Positions 50,852 through 62,360 of a stretch of DNA of 64,000 nucleotides are shown in pieces. The position numbers and the translations under genes were made by a program. The DNA is taken from the NCBI RefSeq assembly GCF_000220395.1, contig NW_004085916.1, positions 62,001 through 126,000 of the forward strand, written 5' to 3'. A model generated the notes under the pieces. The model saw nothing but the letters and a program-made list of their open reading frames with translations. It did not search any database and was not told where the DNA came from. The first letter of the stretch is position 1. Each line of letters begins with the position of its first letter. Source of the stretch: Ichthyophthirius multifiliis (lineage: Eukaryota; Ciliophora; Oligohymenophorea; Hymenostomatida).

Positions 50852-51436
50852 ATGTAAAAAAAATTAATAATAATTTTTGTATTATCTTCAATAATTCTTG
50901 CTTAATTAAGTAAGGAAAAAGTAACTAACTAATTAAATCTAACAATTTCTTTTGACGGGAAGGAAGAAGGTCATATAGTATTAGGTTTATTCGGAGATGT
51001 TGTGCCTAAAACAGTTGAAAATTTCAGAGCTTTATGTACTGGTGAAAATGGTGAAGTAAACGGTAAAAAATTGCATTACAAAGGTTCTAAATTTCACAGA
51101 ATTATCCCCTAATTCATGATCTAAGGAGGAGATTTTACTAATGGAGATGGAACTGGTGGATTATCTATTTATGGACATAAATTTAATGATGAAAACTTTT
51201 AATTAAGACATGAACCTTTTTGCATTTCGATGGCTAATGCTGGCCCTAACACTAATGGATCTCAATTTTTCATTACAACTGCTCAAACAAGTTGGCTTGA
51301 TTCCAGACATGTCGTCTTTGGTAGAGTTTTAGAAGGTTAAGATCTTATTAAAAAAATTGAAGCTGCTGGAAGCTCTTCTGGAAAGCCTTCTAAAGATGTT
51401 AGAATTGCTAATTGTGAAGAAGTTTCTGTTAATTGA
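50852..51436 (+). CDS. Secretory-pathway cyclophilin (peptidyl-prolyl isomerase)
   Basis: Cyclophilins catalyse cis/trans isomerisation of Xaa-Pro bonds. One intronless frame (ATG 50852, TGA 51434-51436) gives 194 residues. The start [20 protein letters not shown] is a signal peptide, indicating ER or secreted location. The domain is fully conserved: [37 protein letters not shown] (catalytic Arg in FHR), [39 protein letters not shown] (with Trp) and [20 protein letters not shown] (with His). It uses GC-richer codons than its neighbours (GGT, GCT, CTT), suggesting high expression. Compact length and preserved active site suggest a functional enzyme. Confidence 0.97.
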
Positions 51437-51568
51437 AAGAATATATATATATTTAATTTTATATGAAAATAAAATAATGAAATTTTATTAATTTTTTATT
51501 TACTTTATGAAAAAAAAAAAAAAATTAATAAATATTTATTTAATAATATTTTTATAATAAATATTTTT

Positions 51569-53414
51569 ATGTCTGTTGTAAAATCAATATCGGTTACCTG
51601 TTCTTAAAATAGGTATACACCTCAAATATCTGCGTATGGTTCATTTTATGGATCTCCTAAGGCTTCTCATTAGAAATAAATACAATAAATAAGTAAAGAA
51701 GAACAGATAAAAAATATTTTAAAAAAACCTTTTGATTAGAGGAATGTATAAGACATAATATTATTATCATAACATATAGAAGTAAATAAATAATTGAAAA
51801 AAAAAAAAAACAAATAATACTAAAAAAGGATGTAAATTTCCTTAAATAATTTATAGGGACAAAAACACCAGAATTTTTAGAAATGTGTAAATATTTATAC
51901 TTAGAATCATATGATTAAGGTCATGTATTGTTTCGTTAAGGAGAATACGGAGATAAATATTATATAATATTATAAGGATAAGTAAGCGTTCATATAAATA
52001 TGCTGAATGAAAAAACAGGGAAAATGTAAGAGCAGGAAGTAAGTAGATTATCAAAAGGAATATCTTTTGGAGACTTAGCTTTATTATTTAATTCAATAAG
52101 AAATGCAACAATAAAAATAATAGAAGTATGTGATTTTATAGTTCTTACAAAAGAAATTTTCTAAAAATATATAAAATATAAAACAGCTTCTAATGCACAT
52201 GAAATTTTACAATTTTACGAAAGTTATATTTTTTCAGGATATAAAATTGATTTGCCAGAAAAAATATAAATTTTATCTAAATCGGAATAGGTTAATTTTG
52301 CTTCTAATTCAATTATTATTAAATAAGGATAGATTGTTGATTCTTTGTATTTTTTGAAAAAAGGAGTACTTAAAGTTATGAAAGAAGTAAAATTTAAAAT
52401 TGATAAAAAAACAAATAAATTATTTAAGATGATAAGTATATTTTTGATTTTCAAAATAACACTAATAATGATAATTTTAAAAATGTTATATTAGAAATTG
52501 ATGAACTATGTACGCATTTTTATTTATTTTTTCTTTTAAAATATTTATTTATTATTTAATTTAAAAATAAGATGAAGGGTGTGTATTTGCAGATTATGAA
52601 CTTTTTGCAAATAAAAAAAGTACAGTAAATATAGTTTCATACACTCCAGCAGAAATAATAAAAATATAAAAAAAAGATTTAGTTGTTCTACCTGAATCAA
52701 TGTATTAATAATTCTATTAAAACTCTAAGCCATATCCAGAAGATTATAAACTTCGAAGAATTTATTTTGAAAGTTTGTAGTGGTAAAAATATAAAAGCTG
52801 TGTTTTAAAATCAGTTAAATTAGATTTAAAAACAAGTTAATTAAAAAGGAAGCAACATAACTATATAGTACAGAAATTTTAATGAAATTTATCCTCGTGA
52901 TGTTTTTTTAAAAAATTTTGAAGATTCATATACTAAAGATTATTAATAAGAAGGGAAAGAGTAATAATTAAATAAATAATTTTTTGAATAATTTGAAGAC
53001 GATTATGATAATAATTAAAAATTATGTGGAGATTAGAAAAAAGGTAATGATGAATTTTTAAATAATAATGGAACGAATTCTTTTAATTCTGATAATGTTT
53101 CAAAATAAAGCTTTTTTAGTAAAAATGGAAAAGATTAAGAATTAGATATATTTAATAATTTTGAATTTTTGGAAAAATTAAAATAATTTGTAATAAAATT
53201 TAAGTAATATTTAAAAAAGCAATATAGTTTCAGGTTAGGTTTAATAAAAAAATAAGTAAAAAGCTTTGGCAGAAAAATCCTTTAAAAAAAATATTAAATT
53301 AAATTAAATAAATAAATATTGCCTAAAATTAACAAAAATAAAAATTATTATTTAAATTAAAATGATGATATGATTTGTTAGAAAAATAATAAGAATAATA
53401 AATATAAAAATTGA
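51569..53414 (+). CDS. Protein with two cyclic-nucleotide-binding domains
   Basis: ATG at 51569 and TGA at 53412-53414 with introns 51782-51828, 52387-52436, 52510-52571 and 52814-52868 give exactly 543 residues. CNBD 1: DVNFLKQFIGTKTPEFLEMC, then LFRQGEYGDKYYIILQGQVS and the phosphate-binding cassette GISFGDLALLFNSIRNATI (Arg kept, the usual Glu is Asp). CNBD 2: FASNSIIIKQGQIVDSLYFL, KKGVLKVMKE and CVFADYELFANKKSTVNIV, with a degenerate cassette that probably no longer binds nucleotide. No kinase domain is present. The 180-residue C-terminus is Asn/Gln/Asp-rich. Ciliates have many such CNBD-only proteins. A cAMP/cGMP effector or adaptor is inferred. Confidence 0.86.
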
Positions 53415-53598
53415 ATAATAATTAATATGATATATACTTTAATTAATAAAGAAACTGATAATTTTTTAATTTTAAATAATAAAAATTAAATTTTATTTTA
53501 ATAAAATTTTATTATAAAAATTAAAAATTAACAATAATATAAAATCATAAAAATAATAACTATTTTTATATATATAACAAAAAAAACAACAAAAATTT

Positions 53599-54706
53599 TC
53601 ATTTTTTTTTCTTTTTTTTTTTTTTGTCTCGCTAAAAATACTTCTTTTTTAATTTTATCAAATATTTTCTATTATTTATTTTACTCTTCCTACATTTCTT
53701 TTTGCCATTTTTCTTCCTTTTCTTATCTTAAAGCTTCGATCCTAACATTAATATTTTCATTGATCATTTTTCTGCTTTCATGCTCAATGTGTTAAATATT
53801 TTACATTTCTTCTTCATGACTTCTCAATTTTCTTTCACAAAATTCCCTTAATCTTTCTTCATCGTAAATTTTTTTATTAGCTTAAATTTTATCTTGTATT
53901 TTTCTGACTTATTCAATATTTATTTTGACATTTTAATCTATTTCTAAGCTAATTAAATTCTCATTTCCATAAATTAAACTAAGCAAAAATTCTCCACATT
54001 TTTCATTCAAGCAGCAATTAGTAAAATTTATACAAAGAAGGTTTTCATTTTCTTTAATACTTTCACATAAAGCTTCGAAACCGGCAACATCTTTTCCTTA
54101 ATTTGTAAGATTATTTCCTTCTAAATCTAAAACTCTTAAACTTTAATTATTTTTTAATAACTCAGCTAATCCTATACATGTTTTAGGTCCTAATTCGTTT
54201 CCTTCTAATTCTAATCGTTCCAAAACAATGTTTTTTTTTAAACTTTTCGTTATTTCTACTCCTTCAAAATCTGTGAGTTTTTTCCTTGACATATTTAAAC
54301 CTTTTAAAGACAAGTTTTTTTCTAAAGCCTTCAATAATATTCGTATCTGAGCTGGATGTAAATCTAAACCACTTAATGTATAATCTAATTGTGATTAATT
54401 TTATTTTAACTTGCTTATCATTTAACCAAACTTTCCTGAAAGTGTTGAGATTTACTGTTTTTCTTCCTATTTTCTTTTCTCTTCTTCCTTTTTTTTTATT
54501 TCTTCTTAAAGTTTTTGCTTTTTTTTTTCTTCAAATAGTTTTTTTAATTGTATGTCTTTTTCATATTTTTACTTTTATTCTTTTTCTTATTCAGCCAACC
54601 TTTTTTATTCTTCGGCGAATTTCTTCGCATTTAGTTCTTTTGTTCTTTTTGTATTTGGTAATATTTCTGTTATTTTGATTTTGAATTTTTCTCTATCTTC
54701 AAACAT
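53599..54706 (-). CDS. LRR (RI-type) protein flanked by coiled coils
   Basis: ATG at 54706-54704 opens MFEDREKFKIKITEILPNTK and a long Glu/Lys coiled coil (KKLFEEKKKQKLQEEIKKKE). A ribonuclease-inhibitor-like LRR block follows: LDYTLSGLDLHPAQIRILLK, LSLKGLNMSRKKLTDFEG, IVLERLELEGNELGPKTCIG, QSLRVLDLEGNNLTNQGKDV and NLLCINFTNCCLNEKCGEF. A second coiled coil (EERLREFCERKLRSHEEEMQ, EEKWQKEMQEEQNKQQKIF) ends in poly-Lys. The natural TGA (53601-53599) is one base out of frame behind A14 and A9 runs, so either a homopolymer length is wrong or the protein extends further. Domain order suggests a ciliary or cytoskeletal protein; ortholog unknown. No introns. Confidence 0.82.
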
Positions 54707-54814
54707 TTTTTTTTTTATATTAAATTTTATTTTTATTTTGCGTTTTTTGTTAAAAGTAAAAATATAAATTATATAAAAATAAAAATAATTAAAAAAATTA
54801 AACATAAATATATC

Positions 54815-55879
54815 TCATTATTAATCTTATTTATTCATTGAAAAACACTAAGGAACAAATTCACCTCCATTTTCCACGTTAAACTTTCCTTAATAAACTT
54901 AGCCTTAATAAGTAATAGCAATTATTCCATTATTTTAATCAAAAGTTATTTTTGATTTATATTCTCCAATTTTACATTATGCAAAACTTCTTTCATTATC
55001 AAAATATGGGACAATAAATTTCAAAAATTTTAAAGTTGATTTTGGGTTTTGTTTCACTTCTTAATTATTTTCTTCAACATCATCGACTATTCCTTATTAT
55101 TGTAACAACATAAAAATATGTATTGTGCCTGAATCGCTAGAACAAGCTACATATTTTCCTTTAGGATGAAAAGCAATTGAATAAATTTATGCATATTCGC
55201 TTCCTCTTCTTAATTCTTGCAGAATTTCTCCTTTTTAAGTATTATAAATTCTAATAAGAGTCCCTTTTTACGAAGCAGTTGCTAGTTTTGAACCATTATG
55301 GTTTAATTATAAACAATTTAATGCACTTTAATGAGCTTTGATTACCACTGTACGATCTTCTTCATAGAATTTAACATTAACTTCTCCTACATTTTTATGT
55401 GGACTTGCTAAAATCATAAAATTGCCTTTTGTATTAATAGAACATAAACCAAGTGGGTTGGGACAGGTATTAATAGTGTCAAATAATCTCAAATCTGAGA
55501 AATTATGTGCATATATTTTTGTTTCTAAAACCACAATAATACATGTTTCTCTCAATTTGACACCTTTTACTTCGCTTCTAAAGTTCATTTCGGCAATTCT
55601 TTTTAATTAATTATCATCCCATAATTGAACTTTTGTTGGAGCAAATTTAGGTTACTTTCCACCTCCTACTAGTGCTATTATATTACACCGATTTAACATT
55701 TCCACTATGCCTATTCCACCTCCGAAATCGCGGTTGTATATGTGCTAGAATGGATCTGTGTTATATATGACAAATCCTTATTCAGTTCCACAGGAAAAAC
55801 ACTCTTGGTCTTGATTAAATGATAAGTATAATATTTCTTCGTTTTGCTGTTGAGATTGAGGGTTTTGATATTATTCCAT
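54815..55879 (-). CDS. PROPPIN (WIPI/Atg18-family) WD40 protein
   Basis: PROPPINs bind PI3P and PI(3,5)P2 on phagophores and endosomes in autophagy. An intronless frame (ATG 55879-55877, TGA 54817-54815) gives exactly 354 residues. The N-terminus reads [20 protein letters not shown] then FVIYNTDPF, matching the family's first blade. [28 protein letters not shown]-like sequence, [20 protein letters not shown] and [10 protein letters not shown] follow. The lipid-binding motif is [18 protein letters not shown] with LRRG at residues 223-226, preceded by [17 protein letters not shown] and followed by [18 protein letters not shown]. Length and motif fit the shorter WIPI3/4 (WDR45) branch. Predicted functional; it acts at membranes in the cytosol. 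Tail-to-head with the LRR gene 109 nt downstream. Confidence 0.92.
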
Positions 55880-56368
55880 TTTTTTATTTTTGAATTATTT
55901 TTTTATATAATTTTATTTTTATTAATTTTAAAAAACTTTTTTATATATTATTATTTATTTAATTAAATTTTTTTATTATAGTTTATATGAAACTTTTAAA
56001 TATAATTAATTCTTGTATTATTTATTTTTATATTTTTAATATTAGTAATTATTAAATTAAAAAAAATTGAAAGAAAACAATTTTAGATAACTAAAAATCT
56101 AATTTTCTGATTTTAAGAAATAAATTATAAAAATAATGTTATTAATTACCGTATAAGATTATATTTTTAATATTTAAAAGTATTATAAAATTGTTATTAA
56201 TTTTTTTAGAAAAATACTACAATTTTTATATTAAATATTTATTATATGATAAAAAAATATAAAATATTTATTTTATATTTTATAATACCACAAATATAAT
56301 ATAAATACATATAAATCATTATTAAATTATTATAATAAAAATAAAATAAAATTGATTAAAAAATAAAA
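55880..56368. other. AT-rich spacer
   Basis: Between the WIPI-like gene start and the 3' end of the coiled-coil gene. No gene or motif is seen. Confidence 0.5.
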
Positions 56369-56565
56369 TCAAATCAAATTATTAACTTATTTTTGATTTG
56401 TATTATTTTTCAAAGAAAAATTTTTATCATATTTAATTTGTCTTTAACTATAAAATATATTTTCATTTTCTAGTTAACTATTAAATTTAATAGTTTTTTA
56501 ACTTAGGGCTTTTAATTCTTTAGAAGTTTAAATATTAAATTTATACTTCCTTGATAATTAGATTA

Positions 56566-56619
<54 letters not shown>

Positions 56620-57855
56620 ACTCTATTTTTTTTATTATTTTTTTATTATTGGAATATTATTTTCATATATTTTACTTTAAGCGACTGGAGATTATGAGTG
56701 TAATTTTAGGTTATCTAAATAAGTATTTTAAATAAATTTTTTATTTAAATTTAGAAAGTTATCTTCTTAATTTCCTGTTATTTAGTTAATTTTTTTGGAG
56801 ATTTTTAAATCATATTTTTTTTTATTTAATCTATTTCAAATTCTTTTTATTATACTAATAAGTTTAACTTTTCACATTCTTTGTTTTTTTCTGTTATTTA
56901 ATTATTCTTTTAAATAATTGTCTAATACGTTTCTTATAAATACTTATCTTTTTATTCTAATTCTTATTAAAGTTATTTTTACTGTTATTCTAATCTATAT
57001 TTTATAAAAAAAAAAAAATATGTAAAAAATAATTTATTTAAAATCTAATAAATTTATGTTAGCCTTTATTTACTATTTTTTTTTATTTATAAATCAAAAT
57101 AATAATAAAAATATGAGTGATAGATAATAATAAATTATTTTATACCAATTAACAATATAAGAAAAGCTAAACATAATATTTTATTTTTTTAATAATTTAT
57201 TTTTTACTAACAAATATGTTTTCTAGTTAATATTGAATTTTCACTAAATTAAAAATCTTTTTCTAAAGCTAATTTTTACTCACTAAGTTTTTATTATAAA
57301 ATATTCTTTTTAATTTTAATTTTAATTTTAATTTTTAAAAATTTATTATTTTTTATTTAATAAAAATAAATTATAAAAATTACTGCAAAATATGCTTTAA
57401 ATTTACAGATTAAATTTTGAATTTCTAAATAATGGTTATCTTTAACTTTTTACAAAATATTATGTAATCTTTTATATAAAATTTAATAAATATATTTCAA
57501 AAGTAATAAAGTACTTATTGTTCATTTCTTGTATATCACTTTATCTTAACTAATAAAATTTATTTATAAGCATTATAGATAATTAATTATCTGTAAATTT
57601 CATTTATTTATCGACAATTTATTAAAGTTCTTCTTCTATATTTAATGTTTGTTCTTTATATTATTCTACTTCTATTTGAAATTATTTCTCTATTTTCTCA
57701 TATCTTGATATTGAAAAATTAATATGATTTTTCACTAATAATTTTAAAATATCTTCCAATTCTAAATTCCTTATTTTATCAAAATCTTCTATTTTATCAA
57801 GTTTCTCATGCTAACTATTTTATTTAAAATGGTTTAAAGCAATAGGTTTTTCCAT
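56369..57855 (-). CDS. Coiled-coil protein with poly-Asn tract, exon structure partly unresolved
   Basis: ATG at 57855-57853 opens MEKPIALNHFKQNSQHEKLD and a coiled coil (KIRNLELEDILKLLV, YEKIEKQFQIEVEQYKEQTL, NIEEELQQIVDKQMKF). After a long probable intron (from about 57590 to 57000) it resumes RLEQQQKQLQQELEQKDKYL, then KNKECEKLNLLVQQKEFEID. At an A9 run (about 56814-56822) the frame shifts and continues KYDLKISKKINQ, NFLNLNKKFIQNTYLDNLKL, a poly-Asn run of about 17 residues, and, after a short intron of about 29 nt (near 56522-56550), LKALSQKTIKFNSQLENENI. The stop is TGA at 56371-56369. The product is probably a structural protein. The A9 shift is an indel or a missed intron. Confidence 0.6.
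56566..56617 (-). repeat. (ATT)n / (AAT)n run encoding poly-Asn
   Basis: About 17 perfect triplets. Read on the minus strand in the frame of the coiled-coil gene they are AAT (Asn) codons, unlike the similar run at 6292-6349, where the frame gives TAA (Gln). Confidence 0.88.
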
Positions 57856-59639
57856 TTAATAAATTTTATATTTAATAATTTTTTATTAAAAATATATATT
57901 TATGGTAAATATATAAATATATCTTTATTATAAAATTAAATAAAATAAAATTATATCATTTTATTTAAAAAAAAAATACAATAATATAAATTATCTGTAT
58001 TACTTTATAAAAGAATTAACTGAATATTATAAAGTATTATGTTGTAAATATATAAAAACAATAATTTTAAATAAATATTTATAGTATTATATTTATAAGT
58101 GATTTAATTTTATTTATCATGGGGTTTATAAATTTTAATGATAATGTGTTTAATAGATATTTTAATCATTTTATGGTTAAAACTTATAAATGACAGCCAT
58201 AAAAATATCATAAATTTATAAAGGTAAATATAATGTTAATTATTTATTTATTATTTTTATAACTATATAAAATTTTTATAGACTAAATAAAATAAAAATA
58301 TTAATAATATAATGAAATAAATAAATAATTTTTTTTACATAAAATTAATATATATATATTATTAAAAAAAAAAAAAATTATCCATCATATCATACTTGTA
58401 TAAAAATAATAATATTAATTAATTCAATTTATATAGCTAAGAGTGTAATTTAATTACATAATATAAATATTTATTATTTTAATTATTATTATATATGATC
58501 TAAAAAATTTGCTTTTTTTTTTGTACTTATTTATTACTTGAAGATGTTCTCATAAATTATTTTAAAAATAATAATACTTGTGGAATTAAATTTAATACTA
58601 TTATTTTATAAACTTTTGAAATAATAATAAATATAATAATGATATATGTAAATTAAAATATTTAAAATATGAAAAAAAACACTATTTAGGTAATAAGAAT
58701 ATATAAGGTACTTTAATATAAAATTTATAACTTTAAAAACTTTATTATAGTTATAATTTAAAAAATTACTTTATTTATAAAAGAAAAAAGTTTATGATGA
58801 TATACAAAATTTTAAAATAAACTATTATTTTTTTAAAAAAATTATTGTTTATATTTTATAAAATCAAAATTTAATAATTAATAAAAATTTATAAATATAT
58901 ATTTAAATGTATATTATAAAAATAATAATGAAGTTACTATAATTATTAATTTATAATTTGTTACTAATCTTAAAGATTAGTAGAATTTTTAAAACACATT
59001 ATTTTAACCAAATAATCATTTTTTAAAAAAACTAGATATTAACTGCTTAATTTTTAAATAATTTAAATTTAATATATTCAAAAAATTATAATTGAAGTTT
59101 ATTTTTATAATATTAATAAATTAAGAGTTGACCATATGTTTATAAAGTACCTTATAAAAATATTTTTTCAAAAAAAAATTATGTTTACAGTATCGTATAT
59201 AATATATTTAATTTTTTATTTTAATAATAATTATAAACAATATTTATTAAATATCTCTGGATATAATAATTAAATTATTTTATGGTTAAAAAAATTTATT
59301 AATCCAAATTTAAATAATACTTTAATTATATTATTTTTATAAATTGCTTTTAGAAAATTTATATCCAATTTAGTTCTTACATATTAAATTAATAATGGTG
59401 ATAAAATAATAAATTTTCTACAATTTTAAATTTTTTATTTTCTAAATATCAAATTAATTTAAAAGTACAAAAATATTATTTTTTATCCAAACATCAAATT
59501 CTTTCTTTATATGTTTTTTTAAAAAAATCGTTATATTTTGTATTTACAAAAAAATTAATGAATATTTATTAAAAAAATGAAATTGTTAATTTGCTATTAA
59601 TTTAATATTTTTTTTTTTTTATGAATAAATATTAACTTT
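57856..59639. other. Gene-poor AT-rich region
   Basis: No supportable gene. A short plus-strand frame at about 58119-58193 reads MGFINFNDNVFNRYFNHFMV then KTYK before TGA, too little to call. Otherwise A/T simple sequence. Confidence 0.45.
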
Positions 59640-60065
59640 AATCACTTTGTATACTCTAATCAGTTATTTCCCAAAATAAACTTAAGTTAAGCCAATGACA
59701 TTACTAAGATAGAATTTCATTTAGATGGTTCTTAATGGTGAAATTAAGTTTAGCTAAAGGGTATGCTAAATCGATAGGTGTTAGAATGGGATAGATCACA
59801 GATAGCTCCGACAAAGGATAGGTAAAGTCGAGTCACATATCATATTGTGGTGATAAACTACTGATAACCCTCTTTTTTAAAGACAGAGTAAGTCTAACTG
59901 ACCACTATGAATCTTTGGGAGGTTTAGTTTTCCGTTTGAATGTATAAATACAGAAAATTTGATACTGAAAATGGGCTTAAATGCATAAAAGAATCTATTC
60001 TGAAGGTATTAATTTCCAAAATAAATATGTCAATAGAAATTATTTTTGCATTTCAGCCTTTTTGA
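59640..60065. ncRNA. GC-richer island, possible structured RNA of unknown class
   Basis: About 400 nt stand out by much higher G+C (roughly 35-40%) than the surrounding spacer (about 10-15%). No protein frame fits: rare codons such as CGA, CTC and TGC appear, and every frame is short. Local inverted repeats occur, e.g. TTTAGC/GCTAAA around the loop at 59748-59768. Conserved cores I know (group I intron, RNase P P4, SRP helix 8, U snRNAs, 5S, telomerase template CAACCCCAA) were looked for by eye and not found. In very AT-rich genomes structured RNA genes often form such GC islands, so an RNA gene is the leading guess; the strand is unknown. Confidence 0.4.
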
Positions 60066-60228
60066 ATAAAATTAATAAATATATTTCATTACAAAATGTT
60101 GCAAAAATTAATATTATAATATTTTTCACAATTTAGAATTTATTTAATATATTAATATATGATTCTATTTTAAATAAATTATCAGTTTTAACAAATATTA
60201 TTACTTTACACATAATATATAAATTGGC

Positions 60229-60570
60229 GATGATCTCAAAGCACATGGATGGCTTATTTATAGATAAAATGGATGAAAATCAAATTAAAAAGTACTTTTT
60301 TCTATTAATCTTTTCATATTTTTGAATTTGATTTTTTTTATCATTGGTTTTATAATTTAAATATAAAGAATAAATATAAAGAATAGACTATTAGTTTGAG
60401 AATATATTATAATTATATTAATTTCATCGTATTATAAAGAATAGTAAATATCAAAATTTTTTTTATAAAGATGATATGGCGCTGCGAGATTTTATATTTA
60501 CGGTAGTTGTTATGGATTTCGATATTTTATTTTTAAATTATAATCGCACAATTGAGATTTTGATTAATGT
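60229..60570 (+). CDS. Possible small two-exon gene
   Basis: An ATG at about 60229 opens MISKHMDGLFIDKMDENQIK. A GT..AG segment (about 60290-60440) would splice in phase to KYQNFFYKDDMALRDFIFTV, then VVMDFDILFLNYNRTIEILI. G+C of both exons is above background. The downstream end is unclear because the frame runs on in A/T-rich sequence; another intron may begin at GTAAATAAA near 60569. The family is not recognised. Confidence 0.4.
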
Positions 60571-60819
60571 AAATAAAAATTATATCAAAAAATTTTTAAA
60601 TCTATGTTAAACAATTATCTTTAATTTAAATTAATATTTTATAACAAAAATATATAAATAAATCATACATATGATTATTTTAAAATATTTTTTTAATATT
60701 ATATATTTTATGGCTATAAATTTATAAATATATTTTATGATTAAATTAGTAATCACAATCACAATCACAAAAAATTCTATAAATACATTAATAAAATATA
60801 AATACTTTTTTTAAAAAAA

Positions 60820-62360
60820 ATGATTTATCCTAAAAATCATAACAATTAATCAAAACTATAAAACAAAATAAATTTCTCATACCTTTAGAGAGAATAATTA
60901 AAGGAAGTATTATAATAAAAATTTGAAATGAAATATAATAAGTAAAACAGAGAAATAATTAAATAATAATTAGATAATTATATTAAGCATACCTAAAATA
61001 TAAACTCCAAAGGAATAAATTTATTAGAAGAAATAATAATGAAATAAATTAACTAAAAAAAATATAATTCTAATCATATTCAAAATAATGAAAAAGAAAA
61101 AAAATTGATTTCGTAAAAAGAAGAAAATCAAATGGAATTAACAAAAACTAAAATTAAAACAAAAAGTGAAGAATTAGACAAATATTAAACATAATTAGAA
61201 TTATAAAATAATAACTCAAATAATAATATTTAATAACCCAAACTAGAAAATATAGACTTAAAAAAATTAAAGAGGGAAGAAAATGAATTTTTAGATATAA
61301 ATAAATATAATAAATATTTAAATGAAAAACAATAAGAATTATTAAAATTAAAAAAGTATTAATAAATATAAAAATTTAAGGAAGATTTAGACAATTAAAT
61401 AAAAGAAAAAAATATGTAAAAAAAATTTAATATATATATATAAATAAAAACAAAGTCAAAAAGAGTAAAATAAAATTGAAGATCTAATATATTTTGAAAA
61501 TTTAAAACTTTAAATAGCAAAATATGATGAAAAATAATTAGAAAGATTAAAGAAAATTTAAGAACTGAAAACTAATGAAAATTTATTCAGATCTTAATAA
61601 ATATAAGACATTAAGAAATCTAAAAAACAAAATTATAAAGAAAAAAGAATTTTAGATGGCTTATTTATTTAAAAAGCAAAAGATGAATTAGAATATGAAT
61701 TACAATGTATAAAATAAAAAAAGGAAAGTAATAAAAAAAATGGTGAGAAATTATAATAAGAAAATATAGAAAAATAAATAAAATTAAAAGAAAAAATTAA
61801 ACAAGAAAAATTATAAAGTATTTAATAAATGAAAGATCATTAAAAAAAATTGGAAAATCAAGAAACTAAAAGATAAAAAGAAATATAAGATAGAGATGAA
61901 AAAATAAAAAAATATTAATAAGAAAATAAAAGGATAGAAAATTAAAAGGAAAAAAAAATATGGGCAATATATGAAAGATAATAAAAATATATATTAAGAA
62001 ATGAAAAAAAAATTTTGTAAGATATGATAGAGCAGAAAATTAAAAAAAAGAATAAAAAAAATCAATGTGTGATTATTTATAAAATTAAATATATGAAAAA
62101 AATTTATATCTTTAAAAAATTAAAATAAAAAATAAGAGATTGCTTAAGATTTAAAAAATGATAATGAGTTGTTTTAGATAAAAATATAGGACAAAAAAAG
62201 AGATATACGTTTAAAAAAATTTATGTATGCATAAGAATTAAATTAACAAATTAATTAAAAAAACAATTGTAATTATTATAAAGATATAAATTTGATGAAA
62301 TCTAATATTAATAAAAATTTTATATAAGAAATTAAAATAATAGAAAATATACATACTTGA
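60820..62360 (+). CDS. Long coiled-coil (TPH-like) protein
   Basis: ATG at 60820 and TGA at 62358-62360 with introns 61416-61455 and 62067-62136 give exactly 476 residues. The start MIYPKNHNNQSKLQNKI is preferred over an internal ATG at 60928 because the frame is continuous and coding-like from there. Nearly the whole protein is Lys/Glu/Gln-rich heptads: SEELDKYQTQLELQNN, EDLIYFENLKLQIAKYDEKQ, LERLKKIQELKTNENLF, LDGLFIQKAKDELEYELQCI, KQIKLKEKIKQEKLQSIQQM, ENKRIENQKEKKIWAIYERQ and DKKRDIRLKKFMYAQELNQQ. The repeated charged pattern with IWAIYERQ resembles trichohyalin/plectin-homology ciliary proteins. The specific ortholog is unknown. Confidence 0.82.

Noticed and set aside
54286-54678. Plus-strand Phe/Leu-rich frame of 130 codons
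   Set aside because: It is the antisense shadow of the minus-strand Lys/Glu coiled coil of the LRR protein; AAG/GAA-rich coding reads as Phe/Leu/Ser on the other strand.
58119-58240. Short frame MGFINFNDNVFNRYFNHF with TGA followed by further codons, suggesting TGA readthrough
   Set aside because: Only about 25 codons precede the TGA and there is no recognised homology; too little to support a gene or recoding.
59740-59800. AAAGGGTATG element resembling a piece of the Tetrahymena group I intron core
   Set aside because: No matching P7/P3 or R and S core elements were found in the island, so the similarity is taken as chance.
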